Source of the DNA: Hyphomonas johnsonii MHS-2 | GTDB lineage: Bacteria; Pseudomonadota; Alphaproteobacteria; Caulobacterales; Hyphomonadaceae | Assembly (NCBI RefSeq): GCF_000685275.1 | Contig: NZ_ARYK01000006.1 | Coordinates: forward strand, 124,001-188,000 | Reading direction: 5' to 3' | DNA length: 64,000 bases | Part shown: in pieces, positions 1-7,664 of the stretch | Layout: every line of letters starts with the position of its first letter | Numbering within the stretch: position 1 is the first letter of the stretch | Notes under the pieces: generated by a model | Told to the model about the DNA's origin: nothing | The model's database searches: none | The model's input: the letters and a program-made list of their open reading frames with translations, nothing else | Translations under genes and position numbers: made by a program

Positions 1-1
1 G

Positions 2-1468
2 GGGGCGCCGTGTGCAGAGTTTGGCGAAGGCGGGACGGTGAACGTCAAGCCGAGCATGGACCTGCGCTGGCCGGGCGAATACCAGATCACATCGGCCCCG
101 GCGATCATCGGGGACACGGTGATCACGGGCTCTGCGATCAGCGACAACCTGCGGACAGAGGCACCGCTCGGCACGGTGCACGCGTTCGATGCGCGCACGG
201 GCGAGGTCAAATGGCGGTTCAATCCGGTACCCCAGGACGCGGCCGATCCGGCAATGGCGACATGGGCGGACGGCTCGGCGGCGCGGACCGGGCACGCCAA
301 TGTCTGGTCGACAATCTCGGTGGACGAGGCGCGCGGCCTGGTGTTCCTGCCGACATCGAGCCCGAGCCCCGATTACTATGGCGGCAACCGGGCCGGCGAC
401 AATCGCTATGCCAATTCGGTTGTGGCCCTGAATGGCGAGTCCGGGGACGTGGTGTGGAGTTTCCAGACCGTGCACCATGATCTCTGGGATTTCGACCTGC
501 CGGCCCAGCCGGGGCTTTACACGGTCTGGCGTGATGGCGTGGTGCATGACGTGGTGGCACAGGTGACCAAGTCAGGCCTCCTGTTCGTGCTGGATCGCGA
601 TACGGGCGAACCTTTCCTGCCCGTCGAGGAGCGGGCCGTGCCGCAAGGGGCCGTTGCGGGCGAAGTGGCCTCGCCGACGCAGCCATTCCCGGCGGTGACA
701 CCGAATATCGTGCCCAACACGCTGAAGCCGGGCAATGCGTTCGGCATCACGCTGTGGGACAAGCTGGCCTGCGCAAAGCAGATCAGGGGCCTGCGCCGAG
801 ATGGCCTGTTCACGCCGCCGACCGAGCAGGGGACGCTCGCCTATCCGTTCCAGGGGGGTGGCGCCAACTGGGGCAGCACGGCTTACGACCCGGCGCGCAA
901 CCTGCTGGTGGTGAACATGAGTTCGATCGGGGCCTTCGTGAAACTGACGAAGAAGAATGCCGACGAGTCCACGACGGAAACACTGAGCGACGATGCCGAA
1001 TATGCCCCGATGGAAGGTGCGCCGTTCGGCATGTCGCGGGGCATCCTGACGTCGCCGCTGGGCCTGCCCTGCACACCACCACCCTGGGGCGTGATTGCCG
1101 GAATCAATCTCGACACGGGGCTCATTGTCTGGCGCCAGACAATCGGTACGTCTCAGGACCTGGCGCCGGGTGGCATGGCGCTGAAGACCGGCACGCCGAA
1201 CATTGGCGGGCCGATCATCACGTCGGGGGGGCTCGTGTTCATTGGCGCGACCATGGACGATTACCTGCGGGCGTTCGATGTTTCGACCGGACGCGAGCTG
1301 TGGAAGGGGCGCCTGCCGGCAGGCGGCCAGGCGACACCGATGACCTATGACTATGACGGACGGCAATATGTGGTGATCGCAGCAGGCGGACACAGTTCGC
1401 TCGGCACAAAGCAGGGCGACTCGCTGGTTGCCTTTGCGCTGCCGGACCGGGGCAGCCCGTCGCGTTGA
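2..1468 (+). CDS. gcd: PQQ-dependent membrane-type glucose dehydrogenase, C-terminal part (5' cut by window)
   Basis: The frame is open from base 2, so the N-terminus lies outside the window; about 488 residues are visible. These correspond to the periplasmic beta-propeller of the mGDH/quinate dehydrogenase family, which oxidises aldoses or cyclic polyols with PQQ and passes electrons to ubiquinone. Recognisable blocks are AFDARTGEVKW, a run reading WSFQTVHHDLWDFDLPAQP, FVLDRDTGEPFLPVEER, FTPPTEQGTL and, near the end, LPAGGQATPMTY followed by an AGGHSSLGTKQGDS stretch. The last is the usual C-terminal PQQ-enzyme signature. An in-frame GTG at 38 is internal, not a start. The exact substrate (glucose, quinate or other) cannot be told from this half. 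The family is clear. Confidence 0.85.
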   Translation, partial: GAPCAEFGEGGTVNVKPSMDLRWPGEYQITSAPAIIGDTVITGSAISDNLRTEAPLGTVHAFDARTGEVKWRFNPVPQDAADPAMATWADGSAARTGHANVWSTISVDEARGLVFLPTSSPSPDYYGGNRAGDNRYANSVVALNGESGDVVWSFQTVHHDLWDFDLPAQPGLYTVWRDGVVHDVVAQVTKSGLLFVLDRDTGEPFLPVEERAVPQGAVAGEVASPTQPFPAVTPNIVPNTLKPGNAFGITLWDKLACAKQIRGLRRDGLFTPPTEQGTLAYPFQGGGANWGSTAYDPARNLLVVNMSSIGAFVKLTKKNADESTTETLSDDAEYAPMEGAPFGMSRGILTSPLGLPCTPPPWGVIAGINLDTGLIVWRQTIGTSQDLAPGGMALKTGTPNIGGPIITSGGLVFIGATMDDYLRAFDVSTGRELWKGRLPAGGQATPMTYDYDGRQYVVIAAGGHSSLGTKQGDSLVAFALPDRGSPSR

Positions 1469-1580
1469 GGGACAACCGTGACGTCCCGGCGTCGTGGAGT
1501 CACGGAGATCTGATGCCAATGGGCGCTGCCGCTACAGGCGCGCCATTGCCGCAGGCGGCGAATATCGTCACATTAGTGTC

Positions 1581-2054
1581 ATGAAAGCTGCCGAGTTCAG
1601 TCTCAAACGTGAATTGACGGCCCTGGTGACGGGTGCCTGGCTGCGCCCGCCCGTGGCGCATCAGGTGGCTGCGCTGTGCTGGCGGCGTGCAGGCGAGGGG
1701 CATGAAGTGCTGCTGTTGACGACGCGCGGGCGGGGCCAGTGGATGGTGCCGAAGGGCTGGCCCAAGGCGGCGGTGCCGGATGCCGAGATGGCAGCGGCAG
1801 AGGCGTATGAAGAGGCCGGTGTCCGCGGCACACTGAACCCCGTGCCAGTGGGCACCTTCCACTACGAGAAACGGATCGCCTCGGGCACGGTGATGGAATG
1901 CGCGGCGACGGTCTATGCACTGGAAGTGCACGAACACGCGCGTACTTTCCCGGAAGCGGGCGAGCGTGAAGTCGCCTGGTTCTCGCCGGGCGAGGCGGCG
2001 GCGAAAGTGGCCTGTCCGGAGCTGAGCGCCCTGCTGACGCGGTTCGAACCCTGA
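1581..2054 (+). CDS. NUDIX hydrolase (diadenosine/diphosphoinositol polyphosphatase-like) with a degenerate Nudix box
   Basis: A 157-residue protein with a single NUDIX fold. I chose the ATG at 1581, which begins MKAAEFSLKR; an open frame continues upstream but looks non-coding. The Nudix box runs from G59 to V81. Catalytic E74, E77, E78 and G80 are present, but the usual first Glu is V65 and the Arg of the RE pair is A73 (AEAYEEAGV). The preceding TTRGRGQWMVPKGWP stretch resembles the DIPP/ApnA hydrolase subgroup, which cleaves X-linked diphosphates in the cytoplasm. The gene lies alone between gcd and the phosphate transporter. The substrate is unknown. Confidence 0.8.
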   Translation: MKAAEFSLKRELTALVTGAWLRPPVAHQVAALCWRRAGEGHEVLLLTTRGRGQWMVPKGWPKAAVPDAEMAAAEAYEEAGVRGTLNPVPVGTFHYEKRIASGTVMECAATVYALEVHEHARTFPEAGEREVAWFSPGEAAAKVACPELSALLTRFEP

Positions 2055-2163
2055 CCCTGCCGGCCTGCGTGCCGAGATTCCTCCTGAAATCTGTAGGCGA
2101 ATCCTGTATCGGATGGTCAGGGCGTGCTAACGCGCCGCCAAGTCAGACGGAAATACGCCCAGC

Positions 2164-3654
2164 ATGCCCCAGTCCAGCGGAATGAAGCCAACCCTCGACA
2201 AGGACCTCTCGAAGGTTGGACAGATCGAGCAGGCGTCCCATTCGGCGGCGCGATCCCTGCTGATGCCGGGCCTGGCGCTGGTGTTCATCGCGGTCTGCGC
2301 GATGGTCGTCAACAGCATCATCCACGGCACGCCGGGCGCCGTCATCATTGTCGTGGCCGCCGCGATCGGCGCCTATATGGCACTGAACATCGGCGCCAAT
2401 GATGTTGCGAACAATGTCGGGCCGGCAGTGGGCTCCAAGGCGCTCTCGCTGGTCGGGGCGCTGGCGATCGCTGCGGTTTGCGAGAGTGCAGGGGCACTGC
2501 TGGCAGGCGGTGACGTTGTCGGCACCGTGTCAAAAGGGATCATCGACCCGGCGGGCCTGAGCGACGCGAACACGTTCATCCTGTTGATGATGTCGGCCCT
2601 GATCGCGGCGGCCCTGTGGATCAACATTGCCACCGTGTTCGGCGCACCGGTCTCGACGACGCACTCGATCGTCGGCGGCGTGGCGGGCGCGGGCATTGCG
2701 GCGGCAGGTGTGATGGCGGTGAACTGGCCGACAATGGGGCAGATCGCGGCCAGTTGGGTGATCTCGCCCCTGCTGGGCGGGATCATCGCGGCAGCCTTCC
2801 TGGCCTTCATCAAGACGGCGATCATCTACCAGGATGACAAGATCGCGGCGGCGCGGCGCTGGGTGCCGCTGCTGGTGGCCGTGATGGCGGGCGCGTTTGC
2901 AACCTACCTCGCCACCAAGGGGCTGAAGCACCTGATCAAGATCGACCTCTCGACGGCGTGCCTGATCGGTCTCGGCATGGCGGCGCTGACCTGGCTGATC
3001 TCGAGCCCGCTGATCAAGCGTCAGTCGCGGGGCATGGAAAACCGCAACAAGTCGTTGCGGGAACTGTTCAAGCTGCCGCTGATCTTTTCGGCTGCGCTGC
3101 TGTCATTCGCACATGGGGCGAACGATGTGGCGAACGCCATCGGGCCGCTGGCCGCGATCGTGTCGACCGCGCAGTCGGGCGCGGTGGCTGCCAAGGTCGG
3201 TATTCCGCTCTGGGTGATGGCGATCGGGGCACTCGGCATCTCGCTCGGATTGATCATGTTCGGGCCGAAACTGATCCGCATGGTCGGCGCCCAGATCACC
3301 AAGCTGAACCCGATGCGGGCCTTCTGCGTGGCCTTGTCGGCGGCGATCACGGTGATCTTCGCATCGGCGCTCGGCCTGCCGGTGAGCTCGACACACATTG
3401 CCGTCGGTGCCGTGTTCGGCGTCGGCTTCTTCCGGGAATGGTACACTGCGAATTCCAAACGCCGGCGCGACTATATCGCCCGCAACCCGCGCAATCCGGA
3501 TCGGGACGAGCCCATCAATGGCGACCAGCCGCGCTATCGCCGCCTGGTGCGCCGGCACCACTTCATGACCATCATTGCCGCCTGGGTCGTCACCGTGCCG
3601 GCGGCGGGCGCGCTGTCGGCCGCAATTTTCCTGCTGTTTGAAGCCTTGGGATGA
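2164..3654 (+). CDS. pit: Low-affinity inorganic phosphate transporter, PiT family
   Basis: A 496-residue integral membrane protein. Both halves carry the PiT/PHO4 signature: GANDVANNVGP near residues 77-87 and GANDVANAIGP near 318-328. Each is followed by hydrophobic segments and by the paired VSTTHSIVGG and VSSTHIAVGA motifs typical of the family. It would import phosphate (as metal-phosphate with H+, or with Na+) across the inner membrane. A charged cytoplasmic loop rich in Arg and Asp lies near residues 430-465, before the last two helices. The N-terminus has about 30 polar residues before the first helix, so the ATG at 2182 is an alternative start. The gene is monocistronic and ends in a strong terminator. 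Confidence 0.9.
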   Translation: MPQSSGMKPTLDKDLSKVGQIEQASHSAARSLLMPGLALVFIAVCAMVVNSIIHGTPGAVIIVVAAAIGAYMALNIGANDVANNVGPAVGSKALSLVGALAIAAVCESAGALLAGGDVVGTVSKGIIDPAGLSDANTFILLMMSALIAAALWINIATVFGAPVSTTHSIVGGVAGAGIAAAGVMAVNWPTMGQIAASWVISPLLGGIIAAAFLAFIKTAIIYQDDKIAAARRWVPLLVAVMAGAFATYLATKGLKHLIKIDLSTACLIGLGMAALTWLISSPLIKRQSRGMENRNKSLRELFKLPLIFSAALLSFAHGANDVANAIGPLAAIVSTAQSGAVAAKVGIPLWVMAIGALGISLGLIMFGPKLIRMVGAQITKLNPMRAFCVALSAAITVIFASALGLPVSSTHIAVGAVFGVGFFREWYTANSKRRRDYIARNPRNPDRDEPINGDQPRYRRLVRRHHFMTIIAAWVVTVPAAGALSAAIFLLFEALG

Positions 3655-3660
3655 GGTGCG

Positions 3661-3689
3661 AAAAAATGACGCCCCCGTCATTTTTTTAT
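3661..3689 (+). terminator. Rho-independent terminator after pit
   Basis: The sequence AAAAAATGACG, a CCCC loop and CGTCATTTTTTT form a perfect 11-bp stem ending in a T run, 6 nt after the pit stop codon. The A run on the left arm could let it act on both strands, but the upstream neighbour on the minus strand is absent, so its main role is ending pit transcription. Confidence 0.85.
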
Positions 3690-3780
3690 TTTCCCCACGC
3701 TTCAGGCGCGTATTGTGGGTGAGGCGCGAAGGCCTCCAGTCGTGATCTGAGCCTTTTCAGCGCATGAAAAGGAGGAAACG

Positions 3781-4896
3781 ATGAAAGTACATTTGGTTTC
3801 GGGCCCGCCCACTACAGCCCGCACATTCGACGACCCCGGCGACCTGGCCGACAAGCTGTCGCCTGAGGATGTCGAGATCGTCCGCGAGATATTCAACACG
3901 TCGCTGACGGGGTCCTACAATTGGGATTACGAGATCGCCAATTCGAAGATCCGCCGCCTCTATGAACTCGGCAAGAAGTTCAACTGGGATGCCCAGATGG
4001 ATGTCGATTGGGAGGTTGCCTTCGACAAGCGCGACGGGCCTTCGCAGGCCGGCCTCAACCCGTTCCATGACCACCCTGTATATCTCGCGCTGAGCGAGGA
4101 GCAGAAGACCGAATATGCGTGGCGGTCGCTGGCGCAGGTCCTGTCGCAATTCCTGCATGGCGAACAAGGGGCGCTGATGGTGGCCTCGCAGCTTGTCACG
4201 TGCGCGCCGACCTATGATGCGAAGCTGTATGCAGCGTCGCAGACATTCGACGAGGCACGGCATGTTGAAGTGTTCAACAAATACCTGCGCTATCGCTGCA
4301 ATGTCGAATATCCGGTCAATCCGAACCTGAAGCTGTTGCTCGACAAGATCCTGACGGATGAGCGCTGGGACCTGAAATTCATCGGCATGCAGGTGCTGAT
4401 CGAAGGGCTGGCGCTGGCGGCCTTCCAGACCATGGCGCAGACGACCCGCGACCCGCTGTTGCGCCAGGTCCTGACGCTGGTGATGCGTGACGAGGGCCGC
4501 CATGTCGCGTTTGGCGTGAATTACCTTGAAGATTGGATCAAGGCCCTGTCCGAAGAGGAAATCGAGGAGCGGGCGCAGTTTGCCTACGAGGCCTGCGCGA
4601 TCATGCGCGAGCGCCTGTTCTCCACAGTCGTGGAAGAGGAGTTCGGCTTCGATGCGGCGGAAGCCCGGCGCATGAGCATCGACTCGCAGGGTGGTCAGGC
4701 GTTCCGGAACTTCCTGTTCGAGCGGATGATCCCGAACCTGAAGCGTGTCGGCCTGCTGACCGACAGCGTGAAGCCGAAATTCGAGGCGCTTGGCGTGCTG
4801 CAATATGAAAATGCCGCCACTGACGCAGAAATCGACTGGGCCTCGCTCGAGCGCCCGCTCGAAATCGGCCCGATCCGCGAGATCGCAGCGGAATAG
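3781..4896 (+). CDS. Ferritin-like diiron-carboxylate protein (RNR R2-like fold)
   Basis: A 371-residue soluble protein with the complete ligand set of a class I diiron centre. Ligands are E128 (FLHGEQGA), E158 and H161 (DEARH), E208 (VLIEGLAL), and E238 and H241 (DEGRH). Two EXXH motifs about 80 residues apart in a four-helix bundle fit the ribonucleotide reductase R2, R2lox and AurF oxygenase group rather than a storage ferritin. It probably performs an O2-dependent oxidation, but the substrate is not evident. The ATG at 3781 follows the ribosome site AAAGGAGG (3769-3776). It is followed by the phosphatidyltransferase gene 85 nt downstream, which may be co-transcribed. Confidence 0.75.
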   Translation: MKVHLVSGPPTTARTFDDPGDLADKLSPEDVEIVREIFNTSLTGSYNWDYEIANSKIRRLYELGKKFNWDAQMDVDWEVAFDKRDGPSQAGLNPFHDHPVYLALSEEQKTEYAWRSLAQVLSQFLHGEQGALMVASQLVTCAPTYDAKLYAASQTFDEARHVEVFNKYLRYRCNVEYPVNPNLKLLLDKILTDERWDLKFIGMQVLIEGLALAAFQTMAQTTRDPLLRQVLTLVMRDEGRHVAFGVNYLEDWIKALSEEEIEERAQFAYEACAIMRERLFSTVVEEEFGFDAAEARRMSIDSQGGQAFRNFLFERMIPNLKRVGLLTDSVKPKFEALGVLQYENAATDAEIDWASLERPLEIGPIREIAAE

Positions 4897-4981
4897 ATCA
4901 GGTGGCGGGCCTTCTGGGCGACAGGCGGCGGCTGTGCCGTCGCCCATTGCCCAGAAGGCCGGGCGCTGGCACACCAGCGCG

Positions 4982-5641
4982 ATGAGTTACAAATGGCTGC
5001 CGAATGCGTTGACGATTGCCCGCTGTGTGTTTGCGGGTCTTGTCCTGTGGGGAATCTGGCAGGCCCTCCTGCTTGACCAGGACCTTGCGCGCCTGTCCGA
5101 GGCCAGTCCGGCGGAGGTTGATGTTGTCCGCCTCACGGTCAGGCAGCAGCTCTGGTACCAGTTTGCCCTGCTCGGTTTCCTGTCCGGGGCGTTGACCGAT
5201 TTCCTTGATGGCTGGGCGGCCCGCAAGTTCGACGCGCAAAGCCGGTTCGGCGTCTGGCTGGATCCGATTGCCGACAAGCTGCTGGTGGGTGCGGCCCTGC
5301 TCGGGCTCGCGATGATCCTGAAGTCCTGGTTCATCTACATTCCCGCTGCCGCCATCATTGCGCGGGACGTGTTCATGACCTGGCTGCGCACGACTCCGGC
5401 CGGCAAGGTGGTGGTCGATCCGTCCAACCTGGCCAAGTGGAAGACCGGGTTCGAGATGGTCGCGATCATCGGCCTGATGCTGCCGCTGGCGCTCTCGCCG
5501 GTGGACCTTGCCCCCGATGTCGGCGGCACGACGCCGCTCGCCTTCCAGCTGGGCGCTGGCCTGCTCGTCGGGTTGTTGTGGGTGGCGGCCGCCCTGTCGC
5601 TGCTGACGGGCTGGCGCTATGTCCGCGCCGCGCGCGCCTGA
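4982..5641 (+). CDS. CDP-alcohol phosphatidyltransferase (PgsA-like)
   Basis: A 219-residue membrane protein carrying the exact family motif DG-x2-AR-x8-G-x3-D-x3-D at D76, G77, R81, G90, D94 and D98. Hydrophobic helices surround the motif. The enzyme transfers a phosphatidyl group from CDP-diacylglycerol to an alcohol acceptor; resemblance is closest to phosphatidylglycerophosphate synthases. I chose the ATG at 4982 (MSYKWLPNALT). The open frame further upstream encodes a low-complexity Arg/Ser-rich stretch overlapping the 3' end of the diiron gene and is unlikely to be translated. The insert between helix 1 and the motif (about residues 32-55) is longer and more polar than in typical PgsA, so the acceptor alcohol is uncertain. 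Confidence 0.85.
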   Translation: MSYKWLPNALTIARCVFAGLVLWGIWQALLLDQDLARLSEASPAEVDVVRLTVRQQLWYQFALLGFLSGALTDFLDGWAARKFDAQSRFGVWLDPIADKLLVGAALLGLAMILKSWFIYIPAAAIIARDVFMTWLRTTPAGKVVVDPSNLAKWKTGFEMVAIIGLMLPLALSPVDLAPDVGGTTPLAFQLGAGLLVGLLWVAAALSLLTGWRYVRAARA

Positions 5642-5651
5642 CACTGACGCG

Positions 5652-5688
5652 AAAACGCCGGCCCCAGGGGAAGTAGGACCGGCGTTCC
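5652..5688 (+). terminator. Stem-loop after the phosphatidyltransferase gene, possible terminator
   Basis: AACGCCGG (5654-5661) pairs perfectly with CCGGCGTT (5679-5686) around a 17-nt loop that itself contains CCCC and GGGG. Only two T residues follow, so this is a strong hairpin but a poor intrinsic terminator. Confidence 0.4.
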
Positions 5689-5798
5689 GTTGAAGTGGCG
5701 CACCGGTCAAGGGGAAGGGCCGGGTTGCCGTTTATTGGGTCATACACATGACGGAGAGAGGAAATTCCCAGCCATGTCAGGAGGCTAGGCGAAATCGC

Positions 5799-5814
5799 TT
5801 AACGGGCCGTTAAC
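5799..5814 (+). promoter_or_regulatory. Perfect CtrA-type box TTAA-N7-TTAAC
   Basis: TTAACGGGCCGTTAAC matches the CtrA consensus TTAA-N7-TTAAC without mismatch. It lies in the gap before the small membrane protein gene that starts at 5824, or at an internal ATG at 5902. CtrA is the master cell-cycle response regulator downstream of CckA, which is also encoded in this window. No promoter mapping is possible from sequence alone. Confidence 0.6.
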
Positions 5815-5823
5815 ATTCGTGGC

Positions 5824-6003
5824 GTGATTGAGGCACAGAATTCTCAGGACGACCCGCATTCTGCCCGCGATCAGCCTTATTCGGCGCTGAATTATTGGCA
5901 CATGAAACAACGTGTGCGCCCCGAGATGAAACTCCTCGCCTTTCTTCTGGCGGCGCTGCTGTTTCTTTGCCTGCCGGCCCTGTTCGCCTTCGCTGGCGCC
6001 TAG
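5824..6003 (+). CDS. Small single-pass membrane protein, unknown function
   Basis: The frame from GTG 5824 to TAG 6003 encodes 59 residues. About 34 are polar, with Asp/Gln/His-rich and then Lys/Arg residues. They are followed by one hydrophobic helix (LLAFLLAALLFLCLPALFAF) ending three residues before the stop, a typical tail-anchored layout. If transcription begins downstream of the CtrA-type box at 5799, translation may instead begin at ATG 5902 (33 residues) or 5926. The stop codon shares the tetranucleotide CTAG with the stop of the convergent NUDIX gene. No homologue is recognised. The case rests on the helix, the regulatory box and the otherwise empty gap. Confidence 0.5.
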   Translation: MIEAQNSQDDPHSARDQPYSALNYWHMKQRVRPEMKLLAFLLAALLFLCLPALFAFAGA

Positions 6004-6473
6004 GCAGGGCGGGCGCCCCAATAGGGGCTGGTGCCTTCGCTTCCATAGATCTCCGCCAGCCGCCGGATCGTGCCGGGGCTTGCCCCGTCAGGAAGGCGCA
6101 GCGGATCGACCCAGGCCGTCTCGGCAATCTCGCCGACCGATGTGGCGCGTGTCTCTTCCCATCTGGTGTGCGGAACGCGGTACAGCAGGACGTGGTCATT
6201 GCGGAACACGGGATGGTTCGAATAGACGCCAACCAGGTCTGGCGTGCCGGTGAGCCGGATGCCGCCCTCTTCGACCAGTTCGCGCGCCAGTGCCTCGATC
6301 GCCGGTTCTGCGCGCTCGACGCCGCCGCCCGGCATGTACCAGCCCTTCACATAGGTATGGCGGACGAGAAAGACCTGGCCGCTCGCATTTTCGACGGCCG
6401 CACGGACGCCGAGCGTCATTGGACGGCGCAGGCGGGCATAGGTGTGGAACAGCTGGGTGCGCAGGGAGGCCAT
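6000..6473 (-). CDS. NUDIX hydrolase
   Basis: A 157-residue protein with a perfect Nudix box G-x5-E-x7-RE-U-x-EE-x-G-U at G50, E56, R64, E65, E68, E69 and G71, preceded by GWYMPGG. It hydrolyses a nucleoside diphosphate linked to another moiety, coordinating Mg2+ or Mn2+ through the box glutamates. The WYMPGGGVE context resembles nucleotide-sugar or MutT-like NUDIX proteins, but the substrate cannot be assigned. It stands alone on the minus strand and converges on the small membrane protein gene with a 4-nt overlap of stop codons. Confidence 0.85.
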   Translation of the reverse strand: MASLRTQLFHTYARLRRPMTLGVRAAVENASGQVFLVRHTYVKGWYMPGGGVERAEPAIEALARELVEEGGIRLTGTPDLVGVYSNHPVFRNDHVLLYRVPHTRWEETRATSVGEIAETAWVDPLRLPDGASPGTIRRLAEIYGSEGTSPYWGARPA

Positions 6474-6573
6474 TGCCCTTCCTATCGTGTCGAATGAGTC
6501 TCGCCAATCATGTCGACGCGCGTTAAGGACGGGGCACTAGTAGTCAAAGACAAAAGAAAAGCGAGACGGTGTA

Positions 6574-6660
6574 ATGATCCATCCCTCCCTCCTGGCCATC
6601 GGTGCCATCGTGCTTGTGTTCGGTATTCTGAACCTCATTGAATTCAAGCGTCTCGACTAG
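6574..6660 (+). CDS. Very small membrane protein (28 residues) upstream of the antiporter
   Basis: ATG 6574 to TAG 6660 encodes a 28-residue peptide consisting almost entirely of one hydrophobic helix (LLAIGAIVLVFGILNLI) with a short charged tail EFKRLD. A weak purine-rich ribosome site (GAGACGG) precedes the ATG. It ends 14 nt before the start of the Na/Ca antiporter and is on the same strand, so it may be a leader peptide or a small partner of that transporter. It is too short for a firm call, and its family is not recognised. Confidence 0.4.
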   Translation: MIHPSLLAIGAIVLVFGILNLIEFKRLD

Positions 6661-6674
6661 GCGCGAGAGGCGTA

Positions 6675-7664
6675 ATGCCGGACATTTCATTGATCGCAGC
6701 CCTCCTTGGCGGGCTCGTCATCATGGCCTTTGCCGGGGATTTCCTGGTCAATGGCGCCGTCGTGCTGGCCCGAAGGCTCGGCGTGTCCCCGCTGATTGCG
6801 GGTATCTTCATTGTCGGCTTCGGCACGTCGGCGCCGGAAATGTTCGTGTCGCTGGATGCGGCCCTTGAAGGCCGTGCTGGCCTGGCACTCGGCAATATTG
6901 TCGGGTCGAATATCGCCAATGTCTGCCTGGTCCTGGGCGTTCCGGCCCTGATCTTCCCCTTTGTCGCAGGCGGTACCGGGCAGGGGCGGGCGCTTGCTGC
7001 CATGCTGCTGGCCACCGCGCTCTGGATTGCCCTGACCGCGACGATGCCGCTGACCACGGCCATCGGCATCCTCTTCCTCCTCACCCTCATCGGGTATTGC
7101 GGTTACACCTTGATTGCGGCTCGCCGGGCCGTGGCACGCGGCGTCGACCCCGGCGTCCCGATCGAGGATGCGCCGTCACTGAGCATTGCCCGGGCGTCTG
7201 TCTATGTGCCGCTGGGAATCCTCGGCCTGTTGCTGGGCGCGCAGCTGATCATTGCCGGCGGTGTCGGCGTTGCGGAATTCTACGGTGTCCCGCAGGAATG
7301 GATCGGCCTGACGCTGCTGGCCGTCGGCACGTCGATGCCGGAAATCGGAGCAAGCGTTGCGGCCGCCCTGCGCAAGCGCGGCGATGTCGCGATCGGCAAT
7401 ATCCTCGGGTCGAACGTCTTCAACATCCTTGGTGCCGGCGGCATCATTTCCCTTTTCGGCCCCATAGAAGTGGCGCCCACTTTCAGGCAGTATGACCATT
7501 GGGCGATGGGCCTTGCGGCCGCGATCATCGCGCTGCTGATCCTGACCAAGGCCCGGATCGGCCGACTTGTGGGGATTTGTCTGTTGCTGCTGTACGCGGT
7601 CTACATTTACGGCCTGATCAATGGCTTCAACATCCTTGGGCTGTTCCAGGCGTCCGGGACATGA
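6675..7664 (+). CDS. Calcium/sodium antiporter (YrbG family)
   Basis: A 329-residue inner-membrane exchanger with the duplicated alpha repeats of the CaCA superfamily. The first is GFGTSAPEMFVS (49-60) with GNIVGSNIANV (73-83). The second is AVGTSMPEIGAS (216-227) with GNILGSNVFN just after. The acidic residue in each SAPE/SMPE loop is the cation ligand. About ten transmembrane segments fit the family. It would exchange Ca2+ against Na+ or H+. The stop codon overlaps the start of the following SDR gene (ATGA), so the two are probably translationally coupled. Confidence 0.88.
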   Translation: MPDISLIAALLGGLVIMAFAGDFLVNGAVVLARRLGVSPLIAGIFIVGFGTSAPEMFVSLDAALEGRAGLALGNIVGSNIANVCLVLGVPALIFPFVAGGTGQGRALAAMLLATALWIALTATMPLTTAIGILFLLTLIGYCGYTLIAARRAVARGVDPGVPIEDAPSLSIARASVYVPLGILGLLLGAQLIIAGGVGVAEFYGVPQEWIGLTLLAVGTSMPEIGASVAAALRKRGDVAIGNILGSNVFNILGAGGIISLFGPIEVAPTFRQYDHWAMGLAAAIIALLILTKARIGRLVGICLLLLYAVYIYGLINGFNILGLFQASGT

